Shown here piece after piece: positions 35,804 through 44,480 of a DNA stretch of 64,000 nt. This DNA is from Flavobacterium sp. ALD4. GTDB taxonomy: Bacteria > Bacteroidota > Bacteroidia > Flavobacteriales > Flavobacteriaceae. The DNA lies in assembly GCF_002836475.1 (NCBI RefSeq), contig NZ_PJBJ01000028.1:124001-188000 (forward strand), read 5' to 3'. Each line of letters begins with the position of its first letter. The first letter of the stretch is position 1. The position numbers were made by a program, and so were the translations under genes. The notes beneath the pieces were generated by a model. It worked only from the letters and a program-made list of their open reading frames with translations, was not told the DNA's origin and ran no database searches.

Positions 35804-36535
35804 ATGATTTTTTTTAAAAATGTTTGCATTTTCATTCTGTTGAATGTTATGCGCAAATTAGGCAGAGGAAAATACCTTACAAGAAAGGCATTTTCAAGTA
35901 GAAGAATGTTAGAAAGAAATTTTCCGAAATCCACAAATTTTAATTTTATTCAAGTTGGAGCTAATGATGGGGTCAGTTTTGATTTTTTATATGAAATAGT
36001 TGTTAATAGAAAATCGAGTGGTCTAGTAATCGAACCTATAAAAGAATATTTCGATGTATTAGTTCTTAATTATATAGAATTTGAAAATATTGTTAAAGAA
36101 AATAAGGCTGTTCATCCAACACAAAAGGAGTTTTCCATCTATAAGGTAAAAAAGGAAGCATATGATAAATATCCTGATTGGGCAAAAGGGATAGCCTCTT
36201 TTAATCCGAGCCATCATGAAGCATTGAATATTAAAACTTCAGATATATGTGAAGTCTTAGTGGCGTGTGATCACTTAATGAATATAATTAATAAAAATGA
36301 TAAAAATAAAGAAATAGATTATTTTCAGGTAGATACAGAAGGGTTTGATTATGAGGTTATAAAAATGATAGACTTTAAAATAATTAAGCCTAAAATTTTA
36401 AAATTTGAAAGTGTTAGTTTATCTGTGGAGGATATTAATTCGGTGTGTAATCTGTTGAAAAAGCAAAATTATTATATTTTTAATGAAGATAATGACACTG
36501 TTGCAGTCGATTTGAAGAAAATTAGATTACTATGA
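35804..36535 (+). CDS. FkbM-family methyltransferase
   Basis: Second FkbM-type SAM methyltransferase of the block. NFIQVGANDGVSFDFLYEIV is the SAM-binding motif, SGLVIEPIKEYFDVL follows it, and IDYFQVDTEGFDYEVIKMIDF is the family's conserved acidic motif. The 243-aa length is normal. The first 20 residues are hydrophobic (FFKNVCIFILLNVM) and an internal ATG is possible. It overlaps the GT32 gene by 4 nt, which suggests it methylates a sugar added by a neighbouring transferase. Confidence 0.82.
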   Translation: MIFFKNVCIFILLNVMRKLGRGKYLTRKAFSSRRMLERNFPKSTNFNFIQVGANDGVSFDFLYEIVVNRKSSGLVIEPIKEYFDVLVLNYIEFENIVKENKAVHPTQKEFSIYKVKKEAYDKYPDWAKGIASFNPSHHEALNIKTSDICEVLVACDHLMNIINKNDKNKEIDYFQVDTEGFDYEVIKMIDFKIIKPKILKFESVSLSVEDINSVCNLLKKQNYYIFNEDNDTVAVDLKKIRLL

Positions 36536-37341
36536 TTAATAAAATTATTCATTACTGTTGGTTTGGAGGAAAAAGAAAACCAGAATTGGTTAGAGATTGT
36601 ATTAAATCTTGGAAAAAACATTTACCGGAGTATAAAATTATTGAGTGGAATGAAAAGAATGCAGACTTGTCCCATCCATTCGTTCAACATGCCTATAAAA
36701 TGAAAAAATGGGCTTTTGTAGCCGATTATGTTAGACTTACAGTTTTGTATGAAAATGGAGGATTGTATTTAGATACTGATATGTTGGTTTTGAAGCCACT
36801 TGATTCTTTTTTAATAAATGATTGTTTCTTTGGAGCAGAAGATAATAATTACATAAATTGTGCGATAATTGGAGCAATTAAAAACAATAATCTTATTAAG
36901 AAATGTCTTTTAAAATATGATTCAGTCGAAATTAATAAAGAAATTAATTGGTTCGAACTTGTAATACCAATAATTATCACTAATATTTTTAGGTCTGAAT
37001 ACGGGTATAATAATGGTTTTGATATTGATATCGTTAAAATTAATAATGTTGTAATTTATCCAACGATTTATTTTTATCCTTTTCCGTTTAATTGTAAAAA
37101 CGATATAGCTAATTTTAAAAAATATATCCGCTTAGAAAGTCATAGTGTTCATTTATGGGTTGGCTCATGGTTTCCGTACAATGAGTTTCATTATATAAGG
37201 ACTAGAGAATATTCAAAAGGGTTAGGACTTGTATTCAATAATTTATTATTAGGTAAACTAAATCTAAAATATATGAGAAAGTTAGCTTCGTCAGTAAAAC
37301 AATCATTTACTATAAAATCCATTGACACAACTTTTTCATAA
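36532..37341 (+). CDS. family 32 glycosyltransferase (DXD, capsular type)
   Basis: Belongs to the GT32/OCH1-like group. It has NKIIHYCWFGGKRKPELVRDCIKSW, EYKIIEWNEKNADL, KKWAFVADYVRLTVLYENGGLYLDTDM with the DTD metal site, and GAEDNNYINCAIIGA. The 269-aa length is normal for capsular GT32 enzymes, which commonly transfer mannose, galactose or HexNAc. Coupled to the preceding FkbM gene by an ATGA overlap and followed by a 243-bp gap in which I recognise no gene. Confidence 0.9.
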   Translation: MINKIIHYCWFGGKRKPELVRDCIKSWKKHLPEYKIIEWNEKNADLSHPFVQHAYKMKKWAFVADYVRLTVLYENGGLYLDTDMLVLKPLDSFLINDCFFGAEDNNYINCAIIGAIKNNNLIKKCLLKYDSVEINKEINWFELVIPIIITNIFRSEYGYNNGFDIDIVKINNVVIYPTIYFYPFPFNCKNDIANFKKYIRLESHSVHLWVGSWFPYNEFHYIRTREYSKGLGLVFNNLLLGKLNLKYMRKLASSVKQSFTIKSIDTTFS

Positions 37342-37584
37342 ATAATCACATCTCTTGATCAGAAAAAAGTTTTGCCACAGACTTATTGTTTGTTGAAAAT
37401 ATTTGAGAGGGAGAAGGTGCGTATTTTTTATGCAAGTGAAACTTTTGAGAAAAGCACTTAAAAAAATAATTGTTTTTATCAATGTGTTAAAAAACTATCT
37501 CAGCATAAGTACGTGTTTTCATTCCTGATATTATTTGAATCACTAAAATTATTGAATGAAATTAAAAACACATAAAGAAATTTT

Positions 37585-38526
37585 ATGAAAATCTGTTATA
37601 TAATATTAACACACAGATATCCGAATCAGGTGAAAAAATTGATTCAGAAACTGACAAGCCCTGATGTTTTTTTTTATGTGCATATCGATAAAAATGTTTT
37701 AATCGATACTTTTTTTGAAGAATTAATTGATTTGCCAAATGTAAGCTTTGTTACTGAGCGTAAAGAGGGAATTTGGGGAGATTTAGGAATTGTTGTTGCG
37801 ACTTTAAATGCCTTAAAGCAAATTTTAAGAGATAAAAGGAGTGGTTATTGCGTGCTGTTAAGCGGTCAGGATTATCCTATTAAATCTAATGATGATATTA
37901 ATCTGTATTTTAAAACAAATATTGGGAAAGATTTTATAGACATTTTTCCTCTGCCAACAAAGTATTGGTCAATAGATAGAGTTACAAGATATAAATTTAA
38001 TCTCTCTGGCAAAAAGGAAGATTTTGTACAAATTGGTTCTATTCTGGAATCTGATTTTTTTGCAAAAAAGACTTTTAAGAAAATTTATAGATTGATAAAA
38101 GCGGGTCGATTTGATTTTATTTTAAAAATTTTAAAGAAAAGAGAATTTCCTACATATATTAAACCTTATGGAGGAAGCCAATGGTGGGCTTTGACAACAC
38201 AAACGACTGAAAAAGTTATCGACTTTGTTGTGAAAAATCCTGATTATGTCGACTATCATGTATATTCATTATTACCAGATGAAATGTTTTTTCAGTCAAT
38301 TATTATGTATTTAGTGGAGAAGAAAAATGATATTAAAATCATGCCATTTCTTTCGTATGCTAACTGGGAAAAAAAGAATTGTGCTTTGCCAGTTACATTT
38401 ACTTCTGCAGATTTTGAAGAATTAAGTTCTCAACCTAGTTCGAAATTGTTTGCAAGGAAATTTGATATTAGCATTGATGAGGAGATTTTAGATAAAATAG
38501 ATACCTTTCATTCTCAAAGACATTAA
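37585..38526 (+). CDS. family 14 glycosyltransferase (beta-1,6-GlcNAc branching type)
   Basis: Resembles the Branch/core-2 GlcNAc-transferase family (GT14). It has KICYIILTHRYPNQVKKLIQKL, FFYVHIDKNV, the VSFVTERKEGIWGDLGIVVATLNAL segment, YCVLLSGQDYPIKSNDDI, GGSQWWALTTQTTEKVIDFV, and YSLLPDEMFFQSIIM with the catalytic acidic residue. The 313-aa length is normal for bacterial members. It may add a branch to the glycan. The gap upstream (37,342-37,584) could hold its promoter, but I see no clear box. Confidence 0.87.
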   Translation: MKICYIILTHRYPNQVKKLIQKLTSPDVFFYVHIDKNVLIDTFFEELIDLPNVSFVTERKEGIWGDLGIVVATLNALKQILRDKRSGYCVLLSGQDYPIKSNDDINLYFKTNIGKDFIDIFPLPTKYWSIDRVTRYKFNLSGKKEDFVQIGSILESDFFAKKTFKKIYRLIKAGRFDFILKILKKREFPTYIKPYGGSQWWALTTQTTEKVIDFVVKNPDYVDYHVYSLLPDEMFFQSIIMYLVEKKNDIKIMPFLSYANWEKKNCALPVTFTSADFEELSSQPSSKLFARKFDISIDEEILDKIDTFHSQRH

Positions 38527-38530
38527 AAAA

Positions 38531-39547
38531 ATGCGAGTAGGATTCAACCCCAATAAAGATAAGATCCAAGAGCCTAATGAGTTTTTTCACCAGGTAATTG
38601 TACCTGTTTATATCCCCAATCAAGAGGAGTATTTTAAGGACAGTTTCATTATTTTGCAGTATTGCTTAAATTCCCTTTTTAAAACGAGCCATACCAAAAC
38701 CTATTTTACAATAGTTAATAATGGAAGTTGTGATAAGGTTGTGGGCTATTTAAACCAATTGTATGAAGAAAATAAAATTGATGAACTTATTCACACCACC
38801 AATATAGGTAAATTAAATGCTATTTTGAAAGGTGTTACAGGGCAACACTTTCCTTTAATAACAATTTCTGATGCCGATGTATTGTTTTTGAATGATTGGC
38901 AAAAGGCGACCTATGAGGTGTTTGAAGCATTTCCTAAAACTGGGGTAGTGAGTACAACTCCTTCATCAAGAGTTTTAAAACAAGATACAGCTAATGTGTT
39001 GGTTGCTCAATTATTTTCATCTAAACTAGGCTTTACAAATGTACTTCATCCAAATGCTATGGCATTATTTGCCAAAAGTATTGGTAATATAAAATTTTAT
39101 AACGCTACGCATTTAAAGAAATACTTAACAATTTCTAATGGTACAACAAAAGCAGTAATAGGAGCAGGACATTTTGTGGCTACATACAGGGGAACAGTTT
39201 TCGATTTATTAGAAAACAAATACAGTTCGTTTGCATTAGGAGGCAGTAGTGAATCTTTATTTTTAGATCAGCCTGTCAATGATCTAGGATATTGGAGGTT
39301 GTCAACACAAGGAAATTATACGTGCCATATGGGCAACGTTTTGGAGCCTTGGATGGAAAGTATGTTGAAAAATAATAAAGATTCAAGAATTCCATTTGGA
39401 GAACCAACCTTTTTGTCAAATACAAAAGCTTCGGTATATTTTGTTGATTGGAAAAAAAATATTTTTAAATTACTGACTTATAAACCCATTTGGAAATTGT
39501 TTTTACAATATAAAGGATTAACCAAAGAAGAAGCTCAAGACTATTAA
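38531..39547 (+). CDS. family 2-like glycosyltransferase
   Basis: A 338-aa GT-A-like transferase. FHQVIVPVYIPNQEEYF opens the domain, TYFTIVNNGSCDKV takes the nucleotide-binding place, NIGKLNAILKGV follows, and PLITISDADVLFLNDW carries the DAD metal motif. Later parts such as HPNAMALFAKSIGNIKF are not typical, so it may form its own subgroup. It lies 4 bp after the GT14 gene, and the acetyltransferase start follows its stop directly. Confidence 0.78.
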   Translation: MRVGFNPNKDKIQEPNEFFHQVIVPVYIPNQEEYFKDSFIILQYCLNSLFKTSHTKTYFTIVNNGSCDKVVGYLNQLYEENKIDELIHTTNIGKLNAILKGVTGQHFPLITISDADVLFLNDWQKATYEVFEAFPKTGVVSTTPSSRVLKQDTANVLVAQLFSSKLGFTNVLHPNAMALFAKSIGNIKFYNATHLKKYLTISNGTTKAVIGAGHFVATYRGTVFDLLENKYSSFALGGSSESLFLDQPVNDLGYWRLSTQGNYTCHMGNVLEPWMESMLKNNKDSRIPFGEPTFLSNTKASVYFVDWKKNIFKLLTYKPIWKLFLQYKGLTKEEAQDY

Positions 39548-40180
39548 ATGAGAAATTTTATAAAAAAAATACTGCTCTATTTTTTAAATACCGTTGATAA
39601 GAAAGATGGGGTAACACTTTCGGGCTTCTCAAGAGGCCTTCAAAATGTTACTTTCGGTGGTAAAAATGCAGTGCCTGACCGTTGCAATTTTTCGGGAATT
39701 ATAAAAATAGGTTATGCAACTACCTTAGGATATAATAATTTATTGGGAGGCGATATTACAATAGGTAAGTACTGCCAATTAGGTGCGGATGTAGCTTTGC
39801 ATGCCACCAATCATCCTATCTCATTTATGAGCACTTATATTAACTCTAATTTGTTTAATGGTGAATTAAAACAATTAAAAGAGAATAATAAAATTGTTAT
39901 CGGTAATGATGTTTGGATTGGTCATGGTGTAATTATTGTAGGCAACGTGACTGTGGGTAATGGTGCTATTTTAGCGGCAGGAGCTGTAGTCTCAAAAGAC
40001 GTTTTGCCTTATTCAATAGTTGCGGGCGTTCCTGCAAGAGTTATCAGAAAGCGATTTTCAGATGCCATTATAACCGAAATTGAAGCTTTAAATTGGTGGG
40101 ATAAATCAGAGAAAGAATTAGCAGAAATAAAGCCCTTATTTTTGAAAGATTTTACAAATAGATGTAGTATTTATGAGTAA
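39548..40180 (+). CDS. hexapeptide-repeat acetyltransferase (xenobiotic/streptogramin type fold)
   Basis: Left-handed beta-helix acyltransferase of the XAT class. Repeats appear in IIKIGYATTLGYNNLLGGDITIGKYCQLGADVALHATNHPI, where the catalytic His of the XAT group is expected, and in IVIGNDVWIGHGVIIVGNVTVGNGAILAAGAVVSKDVLPYSIVAGVPARVIRKRF. The tail IEALNWWDKSEKEL is also typical of the class. At 210 aa it is complete. It overlaps neuA by 8 nt, so O- or N-acetylation of sialic acid or its neighbour sugar is a fair guess. It lacks the N-terminal Rossmann part of NeuD. Confidence 0.85.
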   Translation: MRNFIKKILLYFLNTVDKKDGVTLSGFSRGLQNVTFGGKNAVPDRCNFSGIIKIGYATTLGYNNLLGGDITIGKYCQLGADVALHATNHPISFMSTYINSNLFNGELKQLKENNKIVIGNDVWIGHGVIIVGNVTVGNGAILAAGAVVSKDVLPYSIVAGVPARVIRKRFSDAIITEIEALNWWDKSEKELAEIKPLFLKDFTNRCSIYE

Positions 40181-40841
40181 AACAATAGTTATTATCCCCG
40201 CTCGTGGCGGATCGAAGCGATTACCAAATAAGAATGTGATGCAGTTTGGAGAAATTCCCTTACTCGCACATTCTATTTTATATGCGCAAAAGAACCCCGC
40301 TATTGTGGACGAAATTTATGTTTCGACAGACAATGCATCTATAAAAGAAGTGGCATTACGTTATGGAGCAAAAGTTATTGATAGACCTGAAACACTTTCT
40401 GATGATCACGAACCTACAATCTCAGCATTGAAACATGTTTTAGAATCTATTGAAACTGCTGTTGAAACTGTCATTTTGCTACAACCTACAAATCCTTTAC
40501 GACCAGATAATTTGTTGAAAGAAGCCTATGAATATTATGAAAATAATAATTGTGATAGTTTGTTTACCGTTACCCGAAATCACCAGAAATTAGGAAGAAT
40601 AGACCACCAGACTTTTATACCTTATAATTATGAATTGGGGCAACGCAGTCAGGATTTGGAGCCATTGTATTATGAAAATGGATTGTTGTATATCACTAAA
40701 GCAAAAGCCATTTTAGAACATAAAATTATAACAGAAAACGCGTTTCCTTTCGAAGTAAATCATATTTTTGCGACTGTTGACATCGATACCCAAGCGGATT
40801 TAGATTACGCAGCGTATCTTTTTAAAAACCATAATTCTTAA
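40173..40841 (+). CDS. neuA: CMP-sialic acid synthetase (acylneuraminate cytidylyltransferase)
   Basis: Activates a nonulosonic acid with CTP. The N-terminal [18 protein letters not shown] is the cytidylyltransferase signature, followed by [44 protein letters not shown] and a C-terminal [15 protein letters not shown]. The 222-aa length fits single-domain NeuA; it has no esterase extension. It starts 8 nt inside the acetyltransferase gene and lies 8 bp before neuB. KDO cytidylyltransferase is less likely because neuB and neuC follow. The exact acid (Neu5Ac or a relative) is inferred from the partner genes. Confidence 0.9.
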   Translation: MSKTIVIIPARGGSKRLPNKNVMQFGEIPLLAHSILYAQKNPAIVDEIYVSTDNASIKEVALRYGAKVIDRPETLSDDHEPTISALKHVLESIETAVETVILLQPTNPLRPDNLLKEAYEYYENNNCDSLFTVTRNHQKLGRIDHQTFIPYNYELGQRSQDLEPLYYENGLLYITKAKAILEHKIITENAFPFEVNHIFATVDIDTQADLDYAAYLFKNHNS

Positions 40842-40849
40842 CTCAATTG

Positions 40850-41890
40850 ATGAATCCATACATAGAAATTGCCGGACGAAAAATAGGATTAGATTATCCT
40901 CCTTTAGTCATTGCCGAAATAGGAATTAATCACGAAGGGTCTTTGCGAATAGCAAAGGAGATGGTTGATGCAGCCCATCAAGCAGGAGTAGAAATGATTA
41001 AACACCAAACGCATATTGTTGAAGATGAAATGAGTGGTGCGGCTAAAAAAGTGATTCCAGGAAATTCGGATGTTTCCATATATGAAATTATGGAACGTTG
41101 CTCTTTAAATGAAGTAGACGAACTAGCTCTAAAGCAGTATGTAGAAAGTAAAAAAATGATTTTTATATCAACCCCTTTTTCAAGAGCTGCGGCAGATAGA
41201 CTTAATAAATTCGGCGTCCCCGCTTACAAAATTGGTTCCGGCGAATGTAATAATTATCCGTTGTTAGAACACATTGCTTGTTTTGGGAAACCAGTTATTT
41301 TGAGTACTGGGATGAATACTATTGCAAGTATAACCAAAGCATTAGCGATATTTAATAAGTACAATGTTCCAGTAGCCTTGTTGCATACAACTAATTTATA
41401 TCCTACACCAATACATTTGGTTCGATTAGGGGCTATGATGGAAATGCATAATGCTTTTCCGAATAAAGTTTTCGGTTTATCGGATCATACACTAAATAAT
41501 AATGCTTGTTTAGGGGCAGTAGCCTTAGGAGCTTCTATTTTAGAACGTCATTTTACCGATCATATGAAGCGAACTGGACCAGATATTATTTGTAGTATGG
41601 ATGAACAAGCAACTCGTGAACTGATTGTCAATAGTGCTGAATTGGCGCAGATGCGTGGCGGGATTAAAGAACCAGTGATAGAAGAGCAGGTAACGATTGA
41701 TTTTGCTTTTGCAACGGTTTGTAGCATAAAAGCAGTTGGAAAAGGAGAAGTTTTGACTAAAGATAATATATGGGTAAAACGCCCGGGGACAGGTAAAATT
41801 CTGGCGGAACATTTTAATTACGTAATTGGTAAAGTGGCTGTAAGGAATATTGGAAATGATGAGCAACTTGATTTTATAGATTTTGAATAA
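40850..41890 (+). CDS. neuB: N-acetylneuraminate synthase
   Basis: Condenses ManNAc with phosphoenolpyruvate. [80 protein letters not shown] and [19 protein letters not shown] closely resemble, from memory, the meningococcal Neu5Ac synthase subgroup rather than legionaminic or pseudaminic synthases. The C-terminus (about 285-346) is an antifreeze-like SAF domain ([19 protein letters not shown]). The ATG at 40850 is preferred to the TTG at 40847. It overlaps neuC by 8 nt. About 346 aa, normal length. Confidence 0.93.
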   Translation: MNPYIEIAGRKIGLDYPPLVIAEIGINHEGSLRIAKEMVDAAHQAGVEMIKHQTHIVEDEMSGAAKKVIPGNSDVSIYEIMERCSLNEVDELALKQYVESKKMIFISTPFSRAAADRLNKFGVPAYKIGSGECNNYPLLEHIACFGKPVILSTGMNTIASITKALAIFNKYNVPVALLHTTNLYPTPIHLVRLGAMMEMHNAFPNKVFGLSDHTLNNNACLGAVALGASILERHFTDHMKRTGPDIICSMDEQATRELIVNSAELAQMRGGIKEPVIEEQVTIDFAFATVCSIKAVGKGEVLTKDNIWVKRPGTGKILAEHFNYVIGKVAVRNIGNDEQLDFIDFE

Positions 41891-43013
41891 GCCTAAAAAC
41901 ATTCTTTTTTTAACTGGTACACGGGCTGATTTTGGTAAGATAAAATCACTAATAACAGCTCTTGAGGAGGACGATGCTTTTTTCGTTCATGTTTTTGTCA
42001 CTGGAATGCATTTACAACAAGAATACGGCTATACAGTGATTGAAATTGAAAGATGTAATTATAAAAACGTATATACATTTGAAAATCATACCCATGAGAC
42101 GACTATGGACTTGACTTTAGCCAAAACTATCGAAGGGTTATCCAGTTATGTAAAAGAATGTGAGCCAGATATGATTATCATACACGGAGATCGTGTGGAA
42201 GCCTTGGCTGGAGCTATAGTTGGTTCTTTAAATAATATTTTAGTAGCACACATTGAGGGAGGTGAGGTTTCGGGTACAATTGATGAGCTAATACGTCATT
42301 CTACAAGTAAGATGAGCCATGTGCATTTTGTTTCTAACGAGATGGCAAAAAACAGATTAATTCAAATGGGAGAATTAGCAGATTCGATTTTTACAATAGG
42401 TTCACCTGATTTCGATATTATGTTTTCATCGGATTTGCCAGACATTAAAAAAGTTAAGAAATATTATGAAATTGAATTTGAAAAGTACGGAATAGTAATG
42501 TTTCACCCTGTGACTACCGAAGCTCAATACATAGAGAAATACGTTGCTGATTTTGTGGATTCTTTATTAGAGGATCATCATAATTATATTGTGATTTTTC
42601 CTAACAATGATTTGGGAAGTACTGCTATTATCAAAGCGTATGAAAAATTGAAAAGTAACAAAAGATTTCGAGTTTTTCCTTCCTTACGATTTGAATATTT
42701 TTTAACATTGCTTAAAAAAGCACAATTTATTATAGGAAATAGTAGTGCAGGAATACGAGAGGCACCTCATTATGGTATACCTGTTATTAACATTGGAACA
42801 AGACAACTAAATCGTTCTACAAGTGAGACTATTTTAAATGTAGGTTATGATAAAAAAAGTATTTTAAAAGTATTAAGTAGTATTGATTTATATGAAGTAG
42901 TGTCTTTTAAAGAAAATTATGGCAATGGAAAAAGTGCTCAACTATTTTTACAAACACTAAAGAATAGTAATATTTGGCAATTCAATCACCAAAAACAGTT
43001 TAGAGATATTTAA
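41883..43013 (+). CDS. neuC: UDP-N-acetylglucosamine 2-epimerase, hydrolysing
   Basis: Makes ManNAc from UDP-GlcNAc, the first step toward Neu5Ac. It has [96 protein letters not shown] and [11 protein letters not shown]. These parts look most like the meningococcal NeuC/SiaA subgroup as I remember it. The start is a TTG at 41883, overlapping the neuB stop by 8 nt; no ATG lies near the conserved N-terminus. The 376-aa length is normal. A LegG role on a bacillosamine-type substrate cannot be fully excluded. Confidence 0.92.
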   Translation: MNKPKNILFLTGTRADFGKIKSLITALEEDDAFFVHVFVTGMHLQQEYGYTVIEIERCNYKNVYTFENHTHETTMDLTLAKTIEGLSSYVKECEPDMIIIHGDRVEALAGAIVGSLNNILVAHIEGGEVSGTIDELIRHSTSKMSHVHFVSNEMAKNRLIQMGELADSIFTIGSPDFDIMFSSDLPDIKKVKKYYEIEFEKYGIVMFHPVTTEAQYIEKYVADFVDSLLEDHHNYIVIFPNNDLGSTAIIKAYEKLKSNKRFRVFPSLRFEYFLTLLKKAQFIIGNSSAGIREAPHYGIPVINIGTRQLNRSTSETILNVGYDKKSILKVLSSIDLYEVVSFKENYGNGKSAQLFLQTLKNSNIWQFNHQKQFRDI

Positions 43014-43094
43014 TTAGAATCGTTTTGTAAATGCAAATATCAAAATAATTTTAAAAATGTTGCTTAACTTATACTGCGCGTGTTATTTGCATAT

Positions 43095-43455
43095 CTAGTC
43101 CTAAAAAAGCCAACAAAGCTATTGGAACATTTAGGATATTATCCATTGGGTAAAACCCGAATGCGAATATGAAAAAGGACTTAACAAATTAAAACCGTTG
43201 CATATTAAATACTACTACGAAATAAAGCATCTTTGCAAAGCAAATCACATAAAAGTGATGGTTGTTATGACACCCATGTGGACGAACACAAAAAAGGTTC
43301 GATTATTTTGATAAAGCACATCAAATTTATCCCGAAATTTACAATTATAAAATGCAGTAGAAGGGGATCAGTTTTTTTCTTCTTGCGGAAATATGAATGA
43401 TGCTGGTGACCGGTCGTTTGCAGCAAGAATTTTGAATAACTTTTTTAAATTATAA
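43095..43455 (+). pseudogene. remnant of an SGNH-hydrolase-like protein (C-terminal part)
   Basis: Within the 640-bp gap after neuC, translated pieces in shifting frames form one protein tail: LEHLGYYPLGKT, then YYYEIKHLCKANHIKVMVV with MTPMW, then FDKAHQIYPEIYNY, then GDQFFSSCGNMNDAGDRSF ending in NNFFKL. This order resembles the C-terminal part of SGNH/GDSL-like proteins in glycan loci, in which a 'D..H.N..G' motif follows; here the His place reads GNMNDAG. Frames change at least twice and a TGA falls after VRLF. The family call is tentative, the decay is clear. Confidence 0.55.
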
Positions 43456-43655
43456 GATAATAGGTAAAAAAACAGATTACATATATAGTATTTTAGCGAG
43501 TTTTTTTTAATTCCTTATAAAAATATTTATAAAAGAATCAAGTTAAAGGGTCAGTTATGAATAACTTACTATGTTTATAGAATCTCTTGCTTATAAATTA
43601 GGTTTTTTTAATGCTTCGCAGAAAAAGATATAATTCACTTAGATAAAAATTAGTA

Positions 43656-44480
43656 ATGAAAAAGAATAAAAAACTAATTAGTTTTCTAATAACACATTAC
43701 AATAGGCCATTAGATTTAATGGAGTGTTTAGAAGGAATAGAAAAAATTCAAATTTCAGATTATGAAATTGTTGTAAGCGACGATGGGAGTGAAGTTGAAA
43801 ATATTAAGTTACTACAAGGATATAAAATAAATAAGTTGATTTTATCTAAGACTAATCAAGGATTGGCTGCAAATATAAATAAGGGTATTGAGGCCTGTGA
43901 GGGTAAATATATTATTTATTGTCAGGAAGATTTTATTTTAAATTCTGATATATGCACAATTTTGCCAGAATGTTTTGCACTGTTGAACAATCAAAAAGCA
44001 GATATGATTCGGTTTAGTGCTAGTTATAGTTTTAAGAAATTAATTGGGATTTCTGAAAATATTTTTTTAATTCCAAAGTTTTCTTTTCGAAACTTTTTAT
44101 TAAATGCGAATCAGTATAGTGATCATCCATTTATAACGACTAAGAAATTTTATGATACGTTCGGATATTATCTTGAGAATACTTCAGGAGATTATGGCGA
44201 AACTGAATATGCAATTAGAATATTTAATTCTAAAGCAAAAATTGCGATTTTAGCTAATAAATTCGTGAAACAAGTAGAAGGAAGTCAATCTGTTATGGGT
44301 AGAGAATTGGATTTGAATAGTGTTAAACTAAAATTGAATAAATCTTTGTATAAATTTGCTCGCGCTTTTAGACTACATTTTGAATTTTTGTTTTATAATC
44401 AAGCATCTAGAGGACTAATTACGTATAAAAACTATAGAGATAAATCAAAAGTTAATAATACGGGTAGCAATGAGGATTAA
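43656..44480 (+). CDS. family 2 glycosyltransferase
   Basis: GT-A transferase: KLISFLITHYNRPLDLMECLEGI, EIVVSDDGSEVENI, TNQGLAANINKGIEACEGKYIIYCQEDFILNSDIC with a QED metal-binding motif in place of DxD, and DYGETEYAIRIFNSKA in the acceptor region. The 274-aa length is normal. It is the first gene after the decayed region behind neuC and overlaps the next gene by 11 nt. Confidence 0.83.
   Translation: MKKNKKLISFLITHYNRPLDLMECLEGIEKIQISDYEIVVSDDGSEVENIKLLQGYKINKLILSKTNQGLAANINKGIEACEGKYIIYCQEDFILNSDICTILPECFALLNNQKADMIRFSASYSFKKLIGISENIFLIPKFSFRNFLLNANQYSDHPFITTKKFYDTFGYYLENTSGDYGETEYAIRIFNSKAKIAILANKFVKQVEGSQSVMGRELDLNSVKLKLNKSLYKFARAFRLHFEFLFYNQASRGLITYKNYRDKSKVNNTGSNED

Noticed and set aside
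37342..37584. Possible remnant peptide (MQVKLLRKALKKII) in the gap before the GT14 gene
   Set aside because: Only about 30 codons long, low complexity and Lys/Ile-rich as expected by chance in A+T-rich DNA; no family resemblance.
40173..40841. KDO cytidylyltransferase (kdsB)
   Set aside because: Both families share the [14 protein letters not shown] N-terminus, but context with neuB and neuC and the single-domain NeuA pattern favour CMP-sialic acid synthetase.
40173..43013. Reading the neu cassette as legionaminic or pseudaminic acid genes
   Set aside because: PglE/PglF-like genes nearby would suit legionaminic acid, but NeuB and NeuC motifs look closer to the Neu5Ac enzymes; kept only as an alternative.
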